A stretch of DNA of 64,000 bases. Source: CBDDIP01 sp965229005. GTDB taxonomy: Bacteria; Actinomycetota; Acidimicrobiia; Acidimicrobiales; Ilumatobacteraceae. Under the pieces are notes generated by a model that had not been told where the DNA came from, did not search any database, and was given only the letters and a program-made list of their open reading frames with translations. Both the position numbers and the translations under genes were made by a program. Shown here piece after piece: positions 24,633 through 32,950 of this stretch. Numbering within the stretch: position 1 is the first letter of the stretch; the number at the start of each line of letters is the position of its first letter. Location: NCBI GenBank assembly GCA_965229005.1, contig CBDDIP010000001.1, positions 434,001 through 498,000 on the forward strand, written 5' to 3'.

Positions 24633-25273
24633 TCGATCGCTCGGCGACTGCGGTACGACCGTTACCGGACGAGTTGGCGGATCGGATCGATCTCGCTGCG
24701 CCGGTGTTTGCCGACAATGGGCTCGACGCAACCCGGATCGACGATCTCGCCAAGGCGACTGGGATTCCACGCGCCACGCTCTACTACTACTTCCCTGGCA
24801 AGGAACACATTCTCGCCCACCTGCTCTCGCGAACCCTGCGTCAGATGACGGCCACGCTGTCCGACGTCGCGGCCGAGCCCGGCACGGGACGCGAACGGTT
24901 GGCTCGACTGGTGCGAGCGCATCTGGTGTTCATCGGCGAGCACGGCCCGACCTACCGGTTGTTGTTCGCCGAACTGGGCCGGGCGGCTTCATTGGTCGAC
25001 ATCGCTGCAGGCGTCGATGTGGCGATCCTTTCACCGATCCGGCAGGCGCTCCGTGACGGCCACAACGACGGGTCACTTCACATCGACGACGTCAGCGCCG
25101 CCGCGTCCGTCGTCTACGGCGCAGTCCTGGTGACGGGCATGCAGCACCTTCTGCTCGGCACCAGCGGAGACCTTGCCAACCGCGCCGACGCAATATCGAA
25201 CGTCATTCTGCGAGGAATCGGCGGGAAGCCAACACCGCGGCAAAGCCGACGAACGACCACTGGAGGGACCTGA
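24629..25273 (+). CDS. TetR-family transcriptional regulator
   Basis: This 214-residue repressor has an N-terminal TetR helix-turn-helix around residues 30-60 (TRIDDLAKATGIPRATLYYYF) and a helical ligand-binding C-terminus. It starts inside the thioesterase stop (ATGA) and its stop overlaps the P450 start. It therefore lies within the operon it probably senses, a common arrangement for local control by a pathway metabolite. The ligand is unknown. Confidence 0.92.
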   Translation: MIDRSATAVRPLPDELADRIDLAAPVFADNGLDATRIDDLAKATGIPRATLYYYFPGKEHILAHLLSRTLRQMTATLSDVAAEPGTGRERLARLVRAHLVFIGEHGPTYRLLFAELGRAASLVDIAAGVDVAILSPIRQALRDGHNDGSLHIDDVSAAASVVYGAVLVTGMQHLLLGTSGDLANRADAISNVILRGIGGKPTPRQSRRTTTGGT

Positions 25274-26508
25274 TGGCCACGACCGACAACCTGATCACCG
25301 AGGCCGCCGACAACGTGCTTGTCGGCTTGTTCAGCGACCCAGCCGTTCGTGCTGCTCCGTACCCGGCTTACCGCCAGCTGCGCGAGACGGCGCCGGTGCA
25401 CCACAGCGCAGTCCTGCCGCTGTGGGTCGCGACCCGCTACGACGACTGCGGCACGGTGCTGCGCGATCCTCGGTTCGGCAAGAGCGACGAAGTGCAGCGC
25501 ATCTTTGGTTCGTCTGCGCAGAGCGCTGATCGGGAGGTGCCGATCATCTCGCGGTACTCGATGCTGCGGATGAACCCACCCGATCACACCCGGATGCGAA
25601 GTCTTGTCGCCCGCGAGTTCACGCCCCGGCGGGTCGATGAGTTGCGTCCGGCGGTCGAAGCGATGGTCGATGAGGTCCTCGATCAGCTCGCCGACGCTGG
25701 CGGCGGTGATGTCATGGACGTGCTTGCTTTCCCCTTGCCGGTGCGAGTGATCGGCGAGCTCCTCGGTGTCCCGATCGAGGACCGTGAGCAGTTCCGCTGG
25801 ATCGTGCGCGACGCGGCCGGCGCGCTCGAGCCGATGGCAAGCGCTGAGACGATCGCCGCCGCTGAGACCGCGAGCAACACGATGAACGACTACTTCCGGT
25901 CGCTCATCGCCGAGCGGCGGAATCGGCACTCCGACGATCTGATCGGTGGGTTGATCGGGGTCAGTGATGGCGGAGACCGACTGTCCGAGAACGAGTTGGT
26001 GGCCACGATCGTGTTGTTGTTCGCGGCCGGGTTCGAGACCACCACCAACCTCATCGGCAACGGCCTAATTAGCCTGCTGCGAAACCGGGACCAGATGCAG
26101 ATGCTGCGGAGCGACCCCACCCTCGGACACCGCGCAGTGGAGGAGATGCTGCGCTACGAGAGCTCGGTTCAGCTCGACGCGCGGACCGCGCTCGAGGAAA
26201 CCGACATCGCAGGTCACCACATCGACGCCGGCCAGGTCGTGCTGACCTTGCTCGGCGCCGCCAACCGCGACCCCGACCGTTATCAGGACCCGGACCGTTT
26301 CGACATCACCCGAACAGGCACCCAGCACCTCAGCTTCGCCGCCGGCATCCACTACTGCCTCGGCGCGCCACTGGCCCGACTCGAGGGCGAAGTTGTGTTC
26401 GAACGACTGCTCGCCCGTTTTCCCACCATCGACGCCGACACGACTCCCGTGTGGCGCCCGAGCCTCACCCTGCGCGGCTTGGAGACGTTGCAGGTAACTG
26501 TCCGGTGA
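25273..26508 (+). CDS. Cytochrome P450
   Basis: This 411-residue bacterial class I P450 has the heme-binding loop FAAGIHYCLGAPLARLE with Cys362 as axial ligand. The I-helix near residue 250 reads LFAAGFETTTN, with Glu in place of the more usual Asp before the Thr. The ExxR region lies in VEEMLRYESS. It hydroxylates an organic substrate using electrons from a ferredoxin; the candidate ferredoxin gene is at 18544-18744. The ATG at 25273 overlaps the TetR stop and is preceded by GGAGGG. The downstream MFS gene overlaps its stop. Substrate unknown, possibly the terpenoid- or steroid-like compound of the cluster. Confidence 0.95.
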   Translation: MATTDNLITEAADNVLVGLFSDPAVRAAPYPAYRQLRETAPVHHSAVLPLWVATRYDDCGTVLRDPRFGKSDEVQRIFGSSAQSADREVPIISRYSMLRMNPPDHTRMRSLVAREFTPRRVDELRPAVEAMVDEVLDQLADAGGGDVMDVLAFPLPVRVIGELLGVPIEDREQFRWIVRDAAGALEPMASAETIAAAETASNTMNDYFRSLIAERRNRHSDDLIGGLIGVSDGGDRLSENELVATIVLLFAAGFETTTNLIGNGLISLLRNRDQMQMLRSDPTLGHRAVEEMLRYESSVQLDARTALEETDIAGHHIDAGQVVLTLLGAANRDPDRYQDPDRFDITRTGTQHLSFAAGIHYCLGAPLARLEGEVVFERLLARFPTIDADTTPVWRPSLTLRGLETLQVTVR

Positions 26509-28064
26509 ACACGACGGTATCGGCTGGGCAGATGCCGGATCTGACGCACCGCGAACGCACCATCGTCATCATCGGGCTGATGACCGGCCTGCTGCTCGCA
26601 GCGCTCGACCAGACGATCGTGTCCACCGCGCTCCCGACGATCGTTGGCGAGTTCGGCGGCATCAATCACCTGTCGTGGGTCGTCACCGCATACCTGTTGG
26701 CCTCGACGGCGAGCATGCCGCTGTGGGGGAAGATCTCCGACCTCTTCGGCCGCAAACGCATCTACCAGACCGCCATCGTGCTGTTCCTCATCGCGTCGAT
26801 GTTGTGTGGCCTGTCGCAGTCGCTGTGGCAGCTGATCGCGTTCCGCGGTTTGCAAGGCATCGGTGGCGGCGGGCTGATGTCACTGACGTTCACCATCGTC
26901 GGCGACATCGTCCCACCACGAGAACGTGGCCGCTACACCGGCTACCTCACCGGCACCTTCGCCTTGGCCAGTGTGCTCGGCCCACTCATCGGCGGTCTGC
27001 TCACCGATCACTTCTCGTGGCGTTGGGTGTTCTACGTGAACATCCCGATCGGGATCGCTGCGCTTTTCGTCACCGGCGTCGTGTTGCGTCTCCCATTCCA
27101 CACGACACCGCACCGGCTCGACTTCACCGGGTCTGGACTGCTGGTGCTGTCGGTGGTGTCGTTGCTGTTGGCCACCGCGTGGAGCAGCGACGAGTACGGA
27201 TGGGGCTCACCGCTCACTGTTGGCCTCTACGTGCTCGCCGTCGTCGCCGGCGCCGTGTTCATCTGGTGGGAACGACGAGTCGCCGAACCGGTCATCCCGC
27301 TGCGCATGTTCAACCGGCCCGGTTTCAGCTCATCGGTGTCGATGGCGTTCCTCGCCGGCGCGGCGATGTTCGGAGCGATCGTCTACCTCCCGCTGTTCTT
27401 CCAAGGCGTCCAGGGTCGCCAAGCCACCAACGCCGGGCTGTTGCTCCTTCCGTTGATGCTGGCATTGATGGTCGCATCGCTCGTCGTCGGTCGCCTGACG
27501 ACACGCACCGGCCGTTACAAGATCTTCCCGATCGTCGGGACCATCGTCGCCGCCGGCGGACTGTGGTTGCTGTCCACCATGGGTCCAGCCACCGGGCGGG
27601 TCGCGTCATCGATGTGGATGATCGTGCTCGGCCTCGGCGTCGGTGCAACCCTGTCGGTGCTCACCATCGCAGTGCAGAACGCTGTCGAGATGCGCGACCT
27701 CGGCGCCGGCACCGCGTCGGTCAACTTCTTTCGCACCCTCGGTTCCACTATCGGTGTCGCCGTGTTCGGCACCATCCTCACCAGCCGCCTCGACACCGAG
27801 CTCACCGACCGGCTCGTCGGTGTCGACCTGCCGCCCGGTGTCACCGGCGACAGCCTCGCTCGCAGCCCGCGAGCCATCGCTGCGCTCCCCGAGCCCCTCC
27901 ACAGTGCAGCGGCCGGTGCGCTGTCGGCATCGATCACCACCGTGTTCGCCGCGGCCGCCGTGGTCATGGTGGGCGCGTTCGTGATCTCGATCCGAATGCG
28001 CGAGCTCCCGCTGCGTGACCTGGCCGCGATGACATCCCAGCCACCGATCGTCGAGCCCGCATGA
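26505..28064 (+). CDS. DHA2-type MFS drug exporter (14 TM)
   Basis: This 519-residue major facilitator of the EmrB/QacA (DHA2) type has motif C-like ALDQTIVSTALPTIVGE in helix 1 and motif A-like GKISDLFGRK. It probably exports a hydrophobic compound by proton antiport in the inner membrane. The GTG at 26505 overlaps the P450 stop and the stop overlaps the hydrolase start, so it is cotranslated with the pathway genes. It is strongly similar to the MFS at 30387-32021, suggesting a duplication. Confidence 0.9.
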   Translation: MNTTVSAGQMPDLTHRERTIVIIGLMTGLLLAALDQTIVSTALPTIVGEFGGINHLSWVVTAYLLASTASMPLWGKISDLFGRKRIYQTAIVLFLIASMLCGLSQSLWQLIAFRGLQGIGGGGLMSLTFTIVGDIVPPRERGRYTGYLTGTFALASVLGPLIGGLLTDHFSWRWVFYVNIPIGIAALFVTGVVLRLPFHTTPHRLDFTGSGLLVLSVVSLLLATAWSSDEYGWGSPLTVGLYVLAVVAGAVFIWWERRVAEPVIPLRMFNRPGFSSSVSMAFLAGAAMFGAIVYLPLFFQGVQGRQATNAGLLLLPLMLALMVASLVVGRLTTRTGRYKIFPIVGTIVAAGGLWLLSTMGPATGRVASSMWMIVLGLGVGATLSVLTIAVQNAVEMRDLGAGTASVNFFRTLGSTIGVAVFGTILTSRLDTELTDRLVGVDLPPGVTGDSLARSPRAIAALPEPLHSAAAGALSASITTVFAAAAVVMVGAFVISIRMRELPLRDLAAMTSQPPIVEPA

Positions 28065-28984
28065 GCTACCGCCAATCCAACGTCGTCACCGGCCACCATG
28101 GGGTCGACCTCGTCGCCGACCTCTATCCACAGTCATCCACCGAGAAGCCGTCGGTGATCCTGCTCCACGGTGGCGGACAGAACCGCCACGCCTGGGCCAA
28201 GACGGCCCGCACCATCCACGCCGCCGGCCACCACGTCGTGGCCTACGACGCCCGCGGCCACGGCGACAGCAGCTGGGATCCCGCCGGGCGGTACGAGACC
28301 GAAGACCTCGCCTACGACCTGCTCGCCGTCCGCGAACGATATTGCGGTCGCCGCCCCGCGGTCGCTGTCGGTGCATCCATCGGTGGAATGACGACCCTCA
28401 TCGCACACCGCATCGCCCCTCCCCGCCTGTGGGCAGGGGTCGTGCTGGTCGACGTCACCCCCCGCATGGAGATCGACGGGGCCCGACGAGTCGTGCAGTT
28501 CATGTCCGCGCACCCCGACGGATTCGCCACCCTGCACGACGCCGGCGACGTGATCGCCGCCTACAACCCCCACCGGCCTCGACCCGACAGCGTCGACGGA
28601 CTCACCAAGGTACTCCGCCAACGCGACGACGGCCGCTGGGTGTGGCGCTGGGACCCCGCGTTCATCACCACGAAACTCGATGTCATGCACGCTGACCCCG
28701 CCAACAGCGAGCAACGCTTCCGACAGATGGCCGACCACCTCCTCGACGGGGCCCGCCGCATCACCGCCCCGACACTCCTCGTCCGAGGCGCAATGTCGGA
28801 CCTGGTCAGCCCCGACACCGTCAACGAGTTCCTCACCGCCGTCCCCCACGCCGAAGCCGTCGACGTGTCCAACACCGGACACATGGTCGCCGGCGACGAC
28901 AACGACGCGTTCACCACCGCCGTTCTCACCTTCCTCGACCGCATCCCCCCGATCCCCCAACCCAGGCAGGCCCCCGACCAGTGA
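28061..28984 (+). CDS. Alpha/beta-hydrolase
   Basis: This 307-residue alpha/beta-hydrolase has the oxyanion segment LLHGGGQNRHAW, the nucleophile elbow GASIGG near residue 108, and a C-terminal histidine in NTGHMVAGDD. The core YDARGHGDS segment is typical of esterases and epoxide or C-C hydrolases. It is the last gene of the thioesterase-TetR-P450-MFS operon and ends 24 bases before the convergent DUF3040 gene. It could hydrolyse an ester or lactone formed by the BVMOs, which is inference. Confidence 0.9.
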   Translation: MSYRQSNVVTGHHGVDLVADLYPQSSTEKPSVILLHGGGQNRHAWAKTARTIHAAGHHVVAYDARGHGDSSWDPAGRYETEDLAYDLLAVRERYCGRRPAVAVGASIGGMTTLIAHRIAPPRLWAGVVLVDVTPRMEIDGARRVVQFMSAHPDGFATLHDAGDVIAAYNPHRPRPDSVDGLTKVLRQRDDGRWVWRWDPAFITTKLDVMHADPANSEQRFRQMADHLLDGARRITAPTLLVRGAMSDLVSPDTVNEFLTAVPHAEAVDVSNTGHMVAGDDNDAFTTAVLTFLDRIPPIPQPRQAPDQ

Positions 28985-29008
28985 CCCCTGGACATCCTCC
29001 CATCTGGC

Positions 29009-29707
29009 TCATGGTGGGGTTTCGGTGCGCGTTGCGGCCCACCGTCGCAGCGCGGTTCTGGTTTCCCGGCGGATCGTGCGTAGTGCTCGGCGTGAATTTC
29101 GGCATCGGAGCGCCTCGGCATGCACCCAGATCTGAACGTGCTCGCCGGTCAGCGTGGGTTGCAGAGTGAGATGCCCGACGAGGTTTGGCCCGCCAGCATC
29201 GGCTCGCCAGCGGATTCCATCGGCGAACCACCGACGTGAGATCCGCAGGGTGACCGGACGATGGTGCCCAACGGCGACCACGGTTGTGTCGTGCGTGCCA
29301 TTGCTCGAGATCCGGCGGAGCGTCGGGCACCATGGATCAAGGCCGTCAGCGGCTCGTAGTTCACTGGCGACGGTTGACCACGCACCGGCTATGGGCAGAA
29401 CCTCGTTCCACTGGTCCACACGTCGACCTTGGAGTGTGGGCGAATCTGCGGCGGTCGGCTCCCGGTGGGGAGCGACGGCGAACGCTGCCAGCAACGCTGC
29501 TACTCCCGCGAACCACACGACCCCGGATGCGATTGCCAACCCGGCGGCAAGAAGGATCGCCGCGGTAACCAAAGCGGCGAACACGGCGGCCGATCTCGCG
29601 CTGTCGCCACGACGGATCCGGCGAAATCGTGGAGCCAAGCTCGGATCGTCGGTGCGCAGACACCGCTCGAGTTCGGCGATCGTGTTGTTGACCTGCTCGT
29701 CGTCCAT
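29009..29707 (-). CDS. DUF3040 membrane protein with SRPBCC-like tail
   Basis: This 232-residue protein begins with a DUF3040-like segment (TIAELERCLRTDDPSLAPRFRRI), followed by two hydrophobic helices near residues 40-78. The C-terminal half (about residue 105 onward) ends in VQIWVHAEALRCRNSRRALRTIRR, which resembles the end of the protein at 32468-32908 (EIWVHAELGRG-SQARRVARI). The shared pattern suggests a common SRPBCC-like or related domain. The ATG at 29707 is preferred because DUF3040 proteins begin close to this point; an in-frame start 66 bases upstream exists. No function is known; DUF3040 proteins are small actinobacterial membrane proteins. Confidence 0.7.
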   Translation of the reverse strand: MDDEQVNNTIAELERCLRTDDPSLAPRFRRIRRGDSARSAAVFAALVTAAILLAAGLAIASGVVWFAGVAALLAAFAVAPHREPTAADSPTLQGRRVDQWNEVLPIAGAWSTVASELRAADGLDPWCPTLRRISSNGTHDTTVVAVGHHRPVTLRISRRWFADGIRWRADAGGPNLVGHLTLQPTLTGEHVQIWVHAEALRCRNSRRALRTIRRETRTALRRWAATRTETPP

Positions 29708-29871
29708 CGGGAATCCCACAGTTCGTCTGAGGTCGCCTGGCGGTTTCACCGTATCCCAAATCGAGCACCCCAACTCCTGACGGTTCAGTTCGAGGGCGGC
29801 GGTGGACCGCCCGACGACCCGCCCTGTTCAGGCGCACCCCGTGCTGCGGCGCCTTGCGGCGTTCTTTGCGA

Positions 29872-29901
29872 TTGTAGTTGGGTGCTGCAACCATCTATGA
29901 T
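29872..29901 (+). promoter_or_regulatory. Promoter of MarR gene with inverted repeat
   Basis: TTGTAG (29872-29877) and TATGAT (29896-29901) are 18 bases apart and end only 6 bases before the ATG at 29908, so the transcript is probably leaderless. An inverted repeat GTTG-N7-CAAC at 29877-29891 sits between the two hexamers, where a MarR protein could block its own promoter. Confidence 0.5.
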
Positions 29902-29907
29902 GCCGAT

Positions 29908-30390
29908 ATGGGATCGACGCAGCTTCGGGCTCAGCGGACGTTGGATTCGGTCGTTGCGATCGAGGAGGCGGTGGTCACGATCGTTCGTGAGTTCTCTTTG
30001 GCTTCGACGCAGGAGCGCTTCATCGGTGCGGCTGGGGTGTCGGTGGAGCGGGCCGGGTTTGGCGTGTTGAGGTGTGTTTCGGAACGTGGTGAGGTGCGGG
30101 TTTCTGAGTTGGCGCAATTCCTTGGTGTGGACACGTCGACGATGAGTCGGCACGTGAAGACGTTGGAAGGTGGCGGGCTTGTGGTGCGGGCGGAGGATCC
30201 GTTGGATGGTCGCGCTGCGCGTGTGGGGTTGACCGCTGCTGGGGTGGAGGTGTTGCGGTTGTTGGGTGAGGCGCGTCACCGGTACTTCACGGAGCTGTTG
30301 GCGGCTTGGTCCGACGCCGATCGGTCGGCATTGGCTCCGCTGCTGACGCGGTTGGCGAACGAGGTTCTGGAACAGGGAGGTCGTACATGA
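29908..30390 (+). CDS. MarR-family regulator of the second MFS gene
   Basis: This 160-residue MarR protein has the winged helix VRVSELAQFLGVDTSTMSRHVKTLEGGGLV and the wing EDPLDGRAARVGLT. The ATG at 29908 directly follows the -10 element. The stop overlaps the MFS start by four bases. Codon use is noticeably richer in GTG/TTG/GGT than in neighbouring genes, which may reflect separate origin. It probably represses the downstream exporter operon in response to the exported compound. Confidence 0.9.
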   Translation: MGSTQLRAQRTLDSVVAIEEAVVTIVREFSLASTQERFIGAAGVSVERAGFGVLRCVSERGEVRVSELAQFLGVDTSTMSRHVKTLEGGGLVVRAEDPLDGRAARVGLTAAGVEVLRLLGEARHRYFTELLAAWSDADRSALAPLLTRLANEVLEQGGRT

Positions 30391-32021
30391 GTGTTCCGAC
30401 TCCTGCGGGTTCGCAGTTGTCCCATCGGCAGATCTTGGTGGTGTTCAGCGGGCTGATGTTGGGGATGTTCCTGGCGGCTTTGGATCAGACGATCGTGGCG
30501 ACGGCGTTGCCGACGATCGTTGGTGATCTGGGCGGTTTGGATCATCTGTCGTGGGTAGTGACGGCGTATTTGTTGACCTCGACGGCGTCGACGCCGCTCT
30601 ACGGCAAGATCAGCGACCTGTACGGGCGCAAGATCATGTTCCAGACAGCGATCGTGGTCTTCCTGGTCGGGTCGGCATTGTCGGGCCTGTCGCAGAACAT
30701 GGGGCAGTTGATCGGCTTCCGAGCCGTCCAGGGCCTTGGGGCGGGGGGCTTGATGGCGATGGCGTTGGCGATCATCGGTGACATCGTCTCGCCTCGGGAG
30801 CGCGGCCGCTATCAGGGGTACACGGGCGCAGTGTTCGCGATCGCGAGTGTTGGCGGCCCGCTGATCGGTGGGTTCTTCGTCGATCACCTGTCGTGGCGGT
30901 GGGTGTTCTACATCAACATCCCGATCGGGATCGCCGCGCTTGTGGTGACGAGCTCGGTGTTGCGGCTGCCGTTCACCCGACGTCCTCATGCGATCGACTT
31001 CCTCGGCTCCGCGCTGCTCGTCGCCGCGGTCACGTGCCTGCTGCTGGTCACGGTGTGGGGTGGGAGCGAGTACGAGTGGGGGTCACCGACGATCATCGGG
31101 CTCGCCGTTGCTGCACTGCTGCTCACCGTGGCGTTCCTGGCGCACGAACGACGCGCTCCCGAGCCGGTACTTCCGCTGTACCTGTTCCGCAATCCGGTGT
31201 TTTCGGTGTCGAGCGGCGCGGCGTTCATCGTCGGTCTGTCGATGTTCGGAGTGCTGATCTTTGTCCCGTTGTTCTTGCAGGTCGTCAACGGCGCCAGCCC
31301 GACCCGGTCGGGTTTGCTGCTGACACCGTTGATGTTGGGTCTCATCGTCGGCACGGTCGGTTCTGGGCGGGCCATCAGCCGGACCGGCCGCTACAAGCTG
31401 TACCCGGTCGCCGGTACCGCGATCATGACGTTCGGGCTGTTTCTGCTGTCGCGTTTCGATGCCGACACGTCGCGGGTGGTTCAGTCCCTGTACATGGCCG
31501 TGGTCGGGCTGGGGATCGGTCTCGTCATGCAGGTGCTGGTCCTGGCCACGCAGAACGCCGTCGAGGCGAAAGATCTCGGTGTGGCCACCTCGGCCAGTTC
31601 GTTCTTCCGGTCGATGGGCGGAGCGTTCGGTGTCGCGATCTTCGGGTCGATCTTCAACAACCGTCTCGACCACTACCTCGCCGACGCCGGCCCGCAGCTG
31701 TCCGGGGTGGACCCGGCCGTGCTCCAGTCCGGCCCTGAGGCGCTCCGAGCGCTGCCCGGCGACACCCAGGCAGTCGTTGTCGACGCGTTCTCGCGGGCGC
31801 TGCATGTCACGTTCCTGGCGGTGATCCCGGTCGCCGCGATCGGGTTCGTGGTCGTGTTGTTCCTCAAGGAACTCCCGCTCCGCGAGAGCGCCCATATCGG
31901 CATGGAAGCGATCGGCGATGACCTCGGTGTCGCGTCCGACCCGATCGGTGATCCCGTTCCGGTACCGGAACCGGCGGACACCGATATAAGCGCCAGCCAC
32001 CCCAACAAAGCGAAAGGCTGA
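30387..32021 (+). CDS. DHA2-type MFS drug exporter (14 TM)
   Basis: This 544-residue EmrB/QacA-type exporter has ALDQTIVATALPTIVGD and GKISDLYGRK motifs and is highly similar throughout to the MFS at 26505-28064. The ATG at 30387 overlaps the MarR stop. The C-terminal 40 residues form an acidic, proline-rich tail absent from the paralogue. With the MarR gene it makes a classic efflux switch. The universal stress protein gene follows after 6 bases. Confidence 0.9.
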   Translation: MSVPTPAGSQLSHRQILVVFSGLMLGMFLAALDQTIVATALPTIVGDLGGLDHLSWVVTAYLLTSTASTPLYGKISDLYGRKIMFQTAIVVFLVGSALSGLSQNMGQLIGFRAVQGLGAGGLMAMALAIIGDIVSPRERGRYQGYTGAVFAIASVGGPLIGGFFVDHLSWRWVFYINIPIGIAALVVTSSVLRLPFTRRPHAIDFLGSALLVAAVTCLLLVTVWGGSEYEWGSPTIIGLAVAALLLTVAFLAHERRAPEPVLPLYLFRNPVFSVSSGAAFIVGLSMFGVLIFVPLFLQVVNGASPTRSGLLLTPLMLGLIVGTVGSGRAISRTGRYKLYPVAGTAIMTFGLFLLSRFDADTSRVVQSLYMAVVGLGIGLVMQVLVLATQNAVEAKDLGVATSASSFFRSMGGAFGVAIFGSIFNNRLDHYLADAGPQLSGVDPAVLQSGPEALRALPGDTQAVVVDAFSRALHVTFLAVIPVAAIGFVVVLFLKELPLRESAHIGMEAIGDDLGVASDPIGDPVPVPEPADTDISASHPNKAKG

Positions 32022-32027
32022 TTCGCG

Positions 32028-32471
32028 ATGCCCGATGGTGCGATCGTGGTCGGCTTTGACGGGACGGTCGGTTCCCACGCGGCGCTGTTCGCGGCGATCA
32101 ACCTTGCGCACGCCACTCACCGACCGGTCGCGGTGGTGCACGTCGAGCACACCCAGCCGCTCGCGGCCGCTGGCACCGCGATGGGACCGGGCGCCGGCGC
32201 GATGATCGAGGCCGAGGACGCATTGGCCGAGGTCTGTCGCACCAACTGCACCGACATCCTCGACGCTGCGCGTGTCCGCTGGACGTTCGAGATCCGACAT
32301 GGCAATCCAGCCGACGAGCTCGCCGACGCAGCAGCAGAACACACCGCCAGCTACCTCGTGGTCGGACGCCACGGCCACCACGGCCTCGCCCGGCTCCTCG
32401 CCGGTTCGGTCAGCCAACGTCTGCTACACCACGCCCGGCATCCGCTGCTGATCATCCCCCCACCAGCATGA
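32028..32471 (+). CDS. Universal stress protein (UspA family)
   Basis: This 147-residue USP has an N-terminal beta strand IVVGFDGT and the C-terminal nucleotide-binding pattern VVGRHGHHGLARLLAGSVSQ, which fits the ATP-binding G-x2-G-x9-G-(S/T) signature. It lies 6 bases after the MFS gene and overlaps the next gene by 4 bases, so it is part of the efflux operon. USPs help cells survive stress and growth arrest; the specific role here is unknown. Confidence 0.88.
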   Translation: MPDGAIVVGFDGTVGSHAALFAAINLAHATHRPVAVVHVEHTQPLAAAGTAMGPGAGAMIEAEDALAEVCRTNCTDILDAARVRWTFEIRHGNPADELADAAAEHTASYLVVGRHGHHGLARLLAGSVSQRLLHHARHPLLIIPPPA

Positions 32472-32908
32472 CCGCTGCGGAACTGACCCTGATCGACGAC
32501 CAGGTCCTCGTCGCATGCACCGTGGACGAAGCAATGCAGCTACTCGACGGCCCCGACCCGATCGCAGCATGGTTCCGAGCCACCCGCAACGAAACCACGA
32601 CGACGATCACATCGGCGGAGGGCGACTGTGTGCTCGAACGCACCTCCGAGCGGTGGCACCCGACCGATCAGGCGCTCACCATCGACGGAAGAATCGGCGA
32701 CATCCACGTCCACGCCCACCTCACACTGATGGCCGTCGTGCACTCCATCTCCGATGGGCACGTGAACCACGGCACCGAGATCTGGGTCCACGCCGAACTC
32801 GGACGCGGCAGCCAAGCCCGTCGTGTCGCGAGGATCATCACCGCGGCGATCGCACATGGGCTCGAGCACCTTCGACTGGAACTCGATCGGTCTCCGAACG
32901 TGGGGTGA
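32468..32908 (+). CDS. Hypothetical SRPBCC-like protein
   Basis: This 146-residue protein is not confidently assigned. The arrangement of beta strands and the long C-terminal helix (ARIITAAIAHGLEHLRLEL) resemble SRPBCC/START-like ligand-binding proteins. The segment EIWVHAELGRG matches the DUF3040 protein at 29009-29707. It overlaps the USP stop by 4 bases and ends the MarR-MFS-USP operon. Binding of the exported compound is an attractive but untested idea. Confidence 0.6.
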   Translation: MTAAELTLIDDQVLVACTVDEAMQLLDGPDPIAAWFRATRNETTTTITSAEGDCVLERTSERWHPTDQALTIDGRIGDIHVHAHLTLMAVVHSISDGHVNHGTEIWVHAELGRGSQARRVARIITAAIAHGLEHLRLELDRSPNVG

Positions 32909-32950
32909 GCGAACCGAGCCCGGACGGGTGACCGCCGGGTGCTTGTCGTC

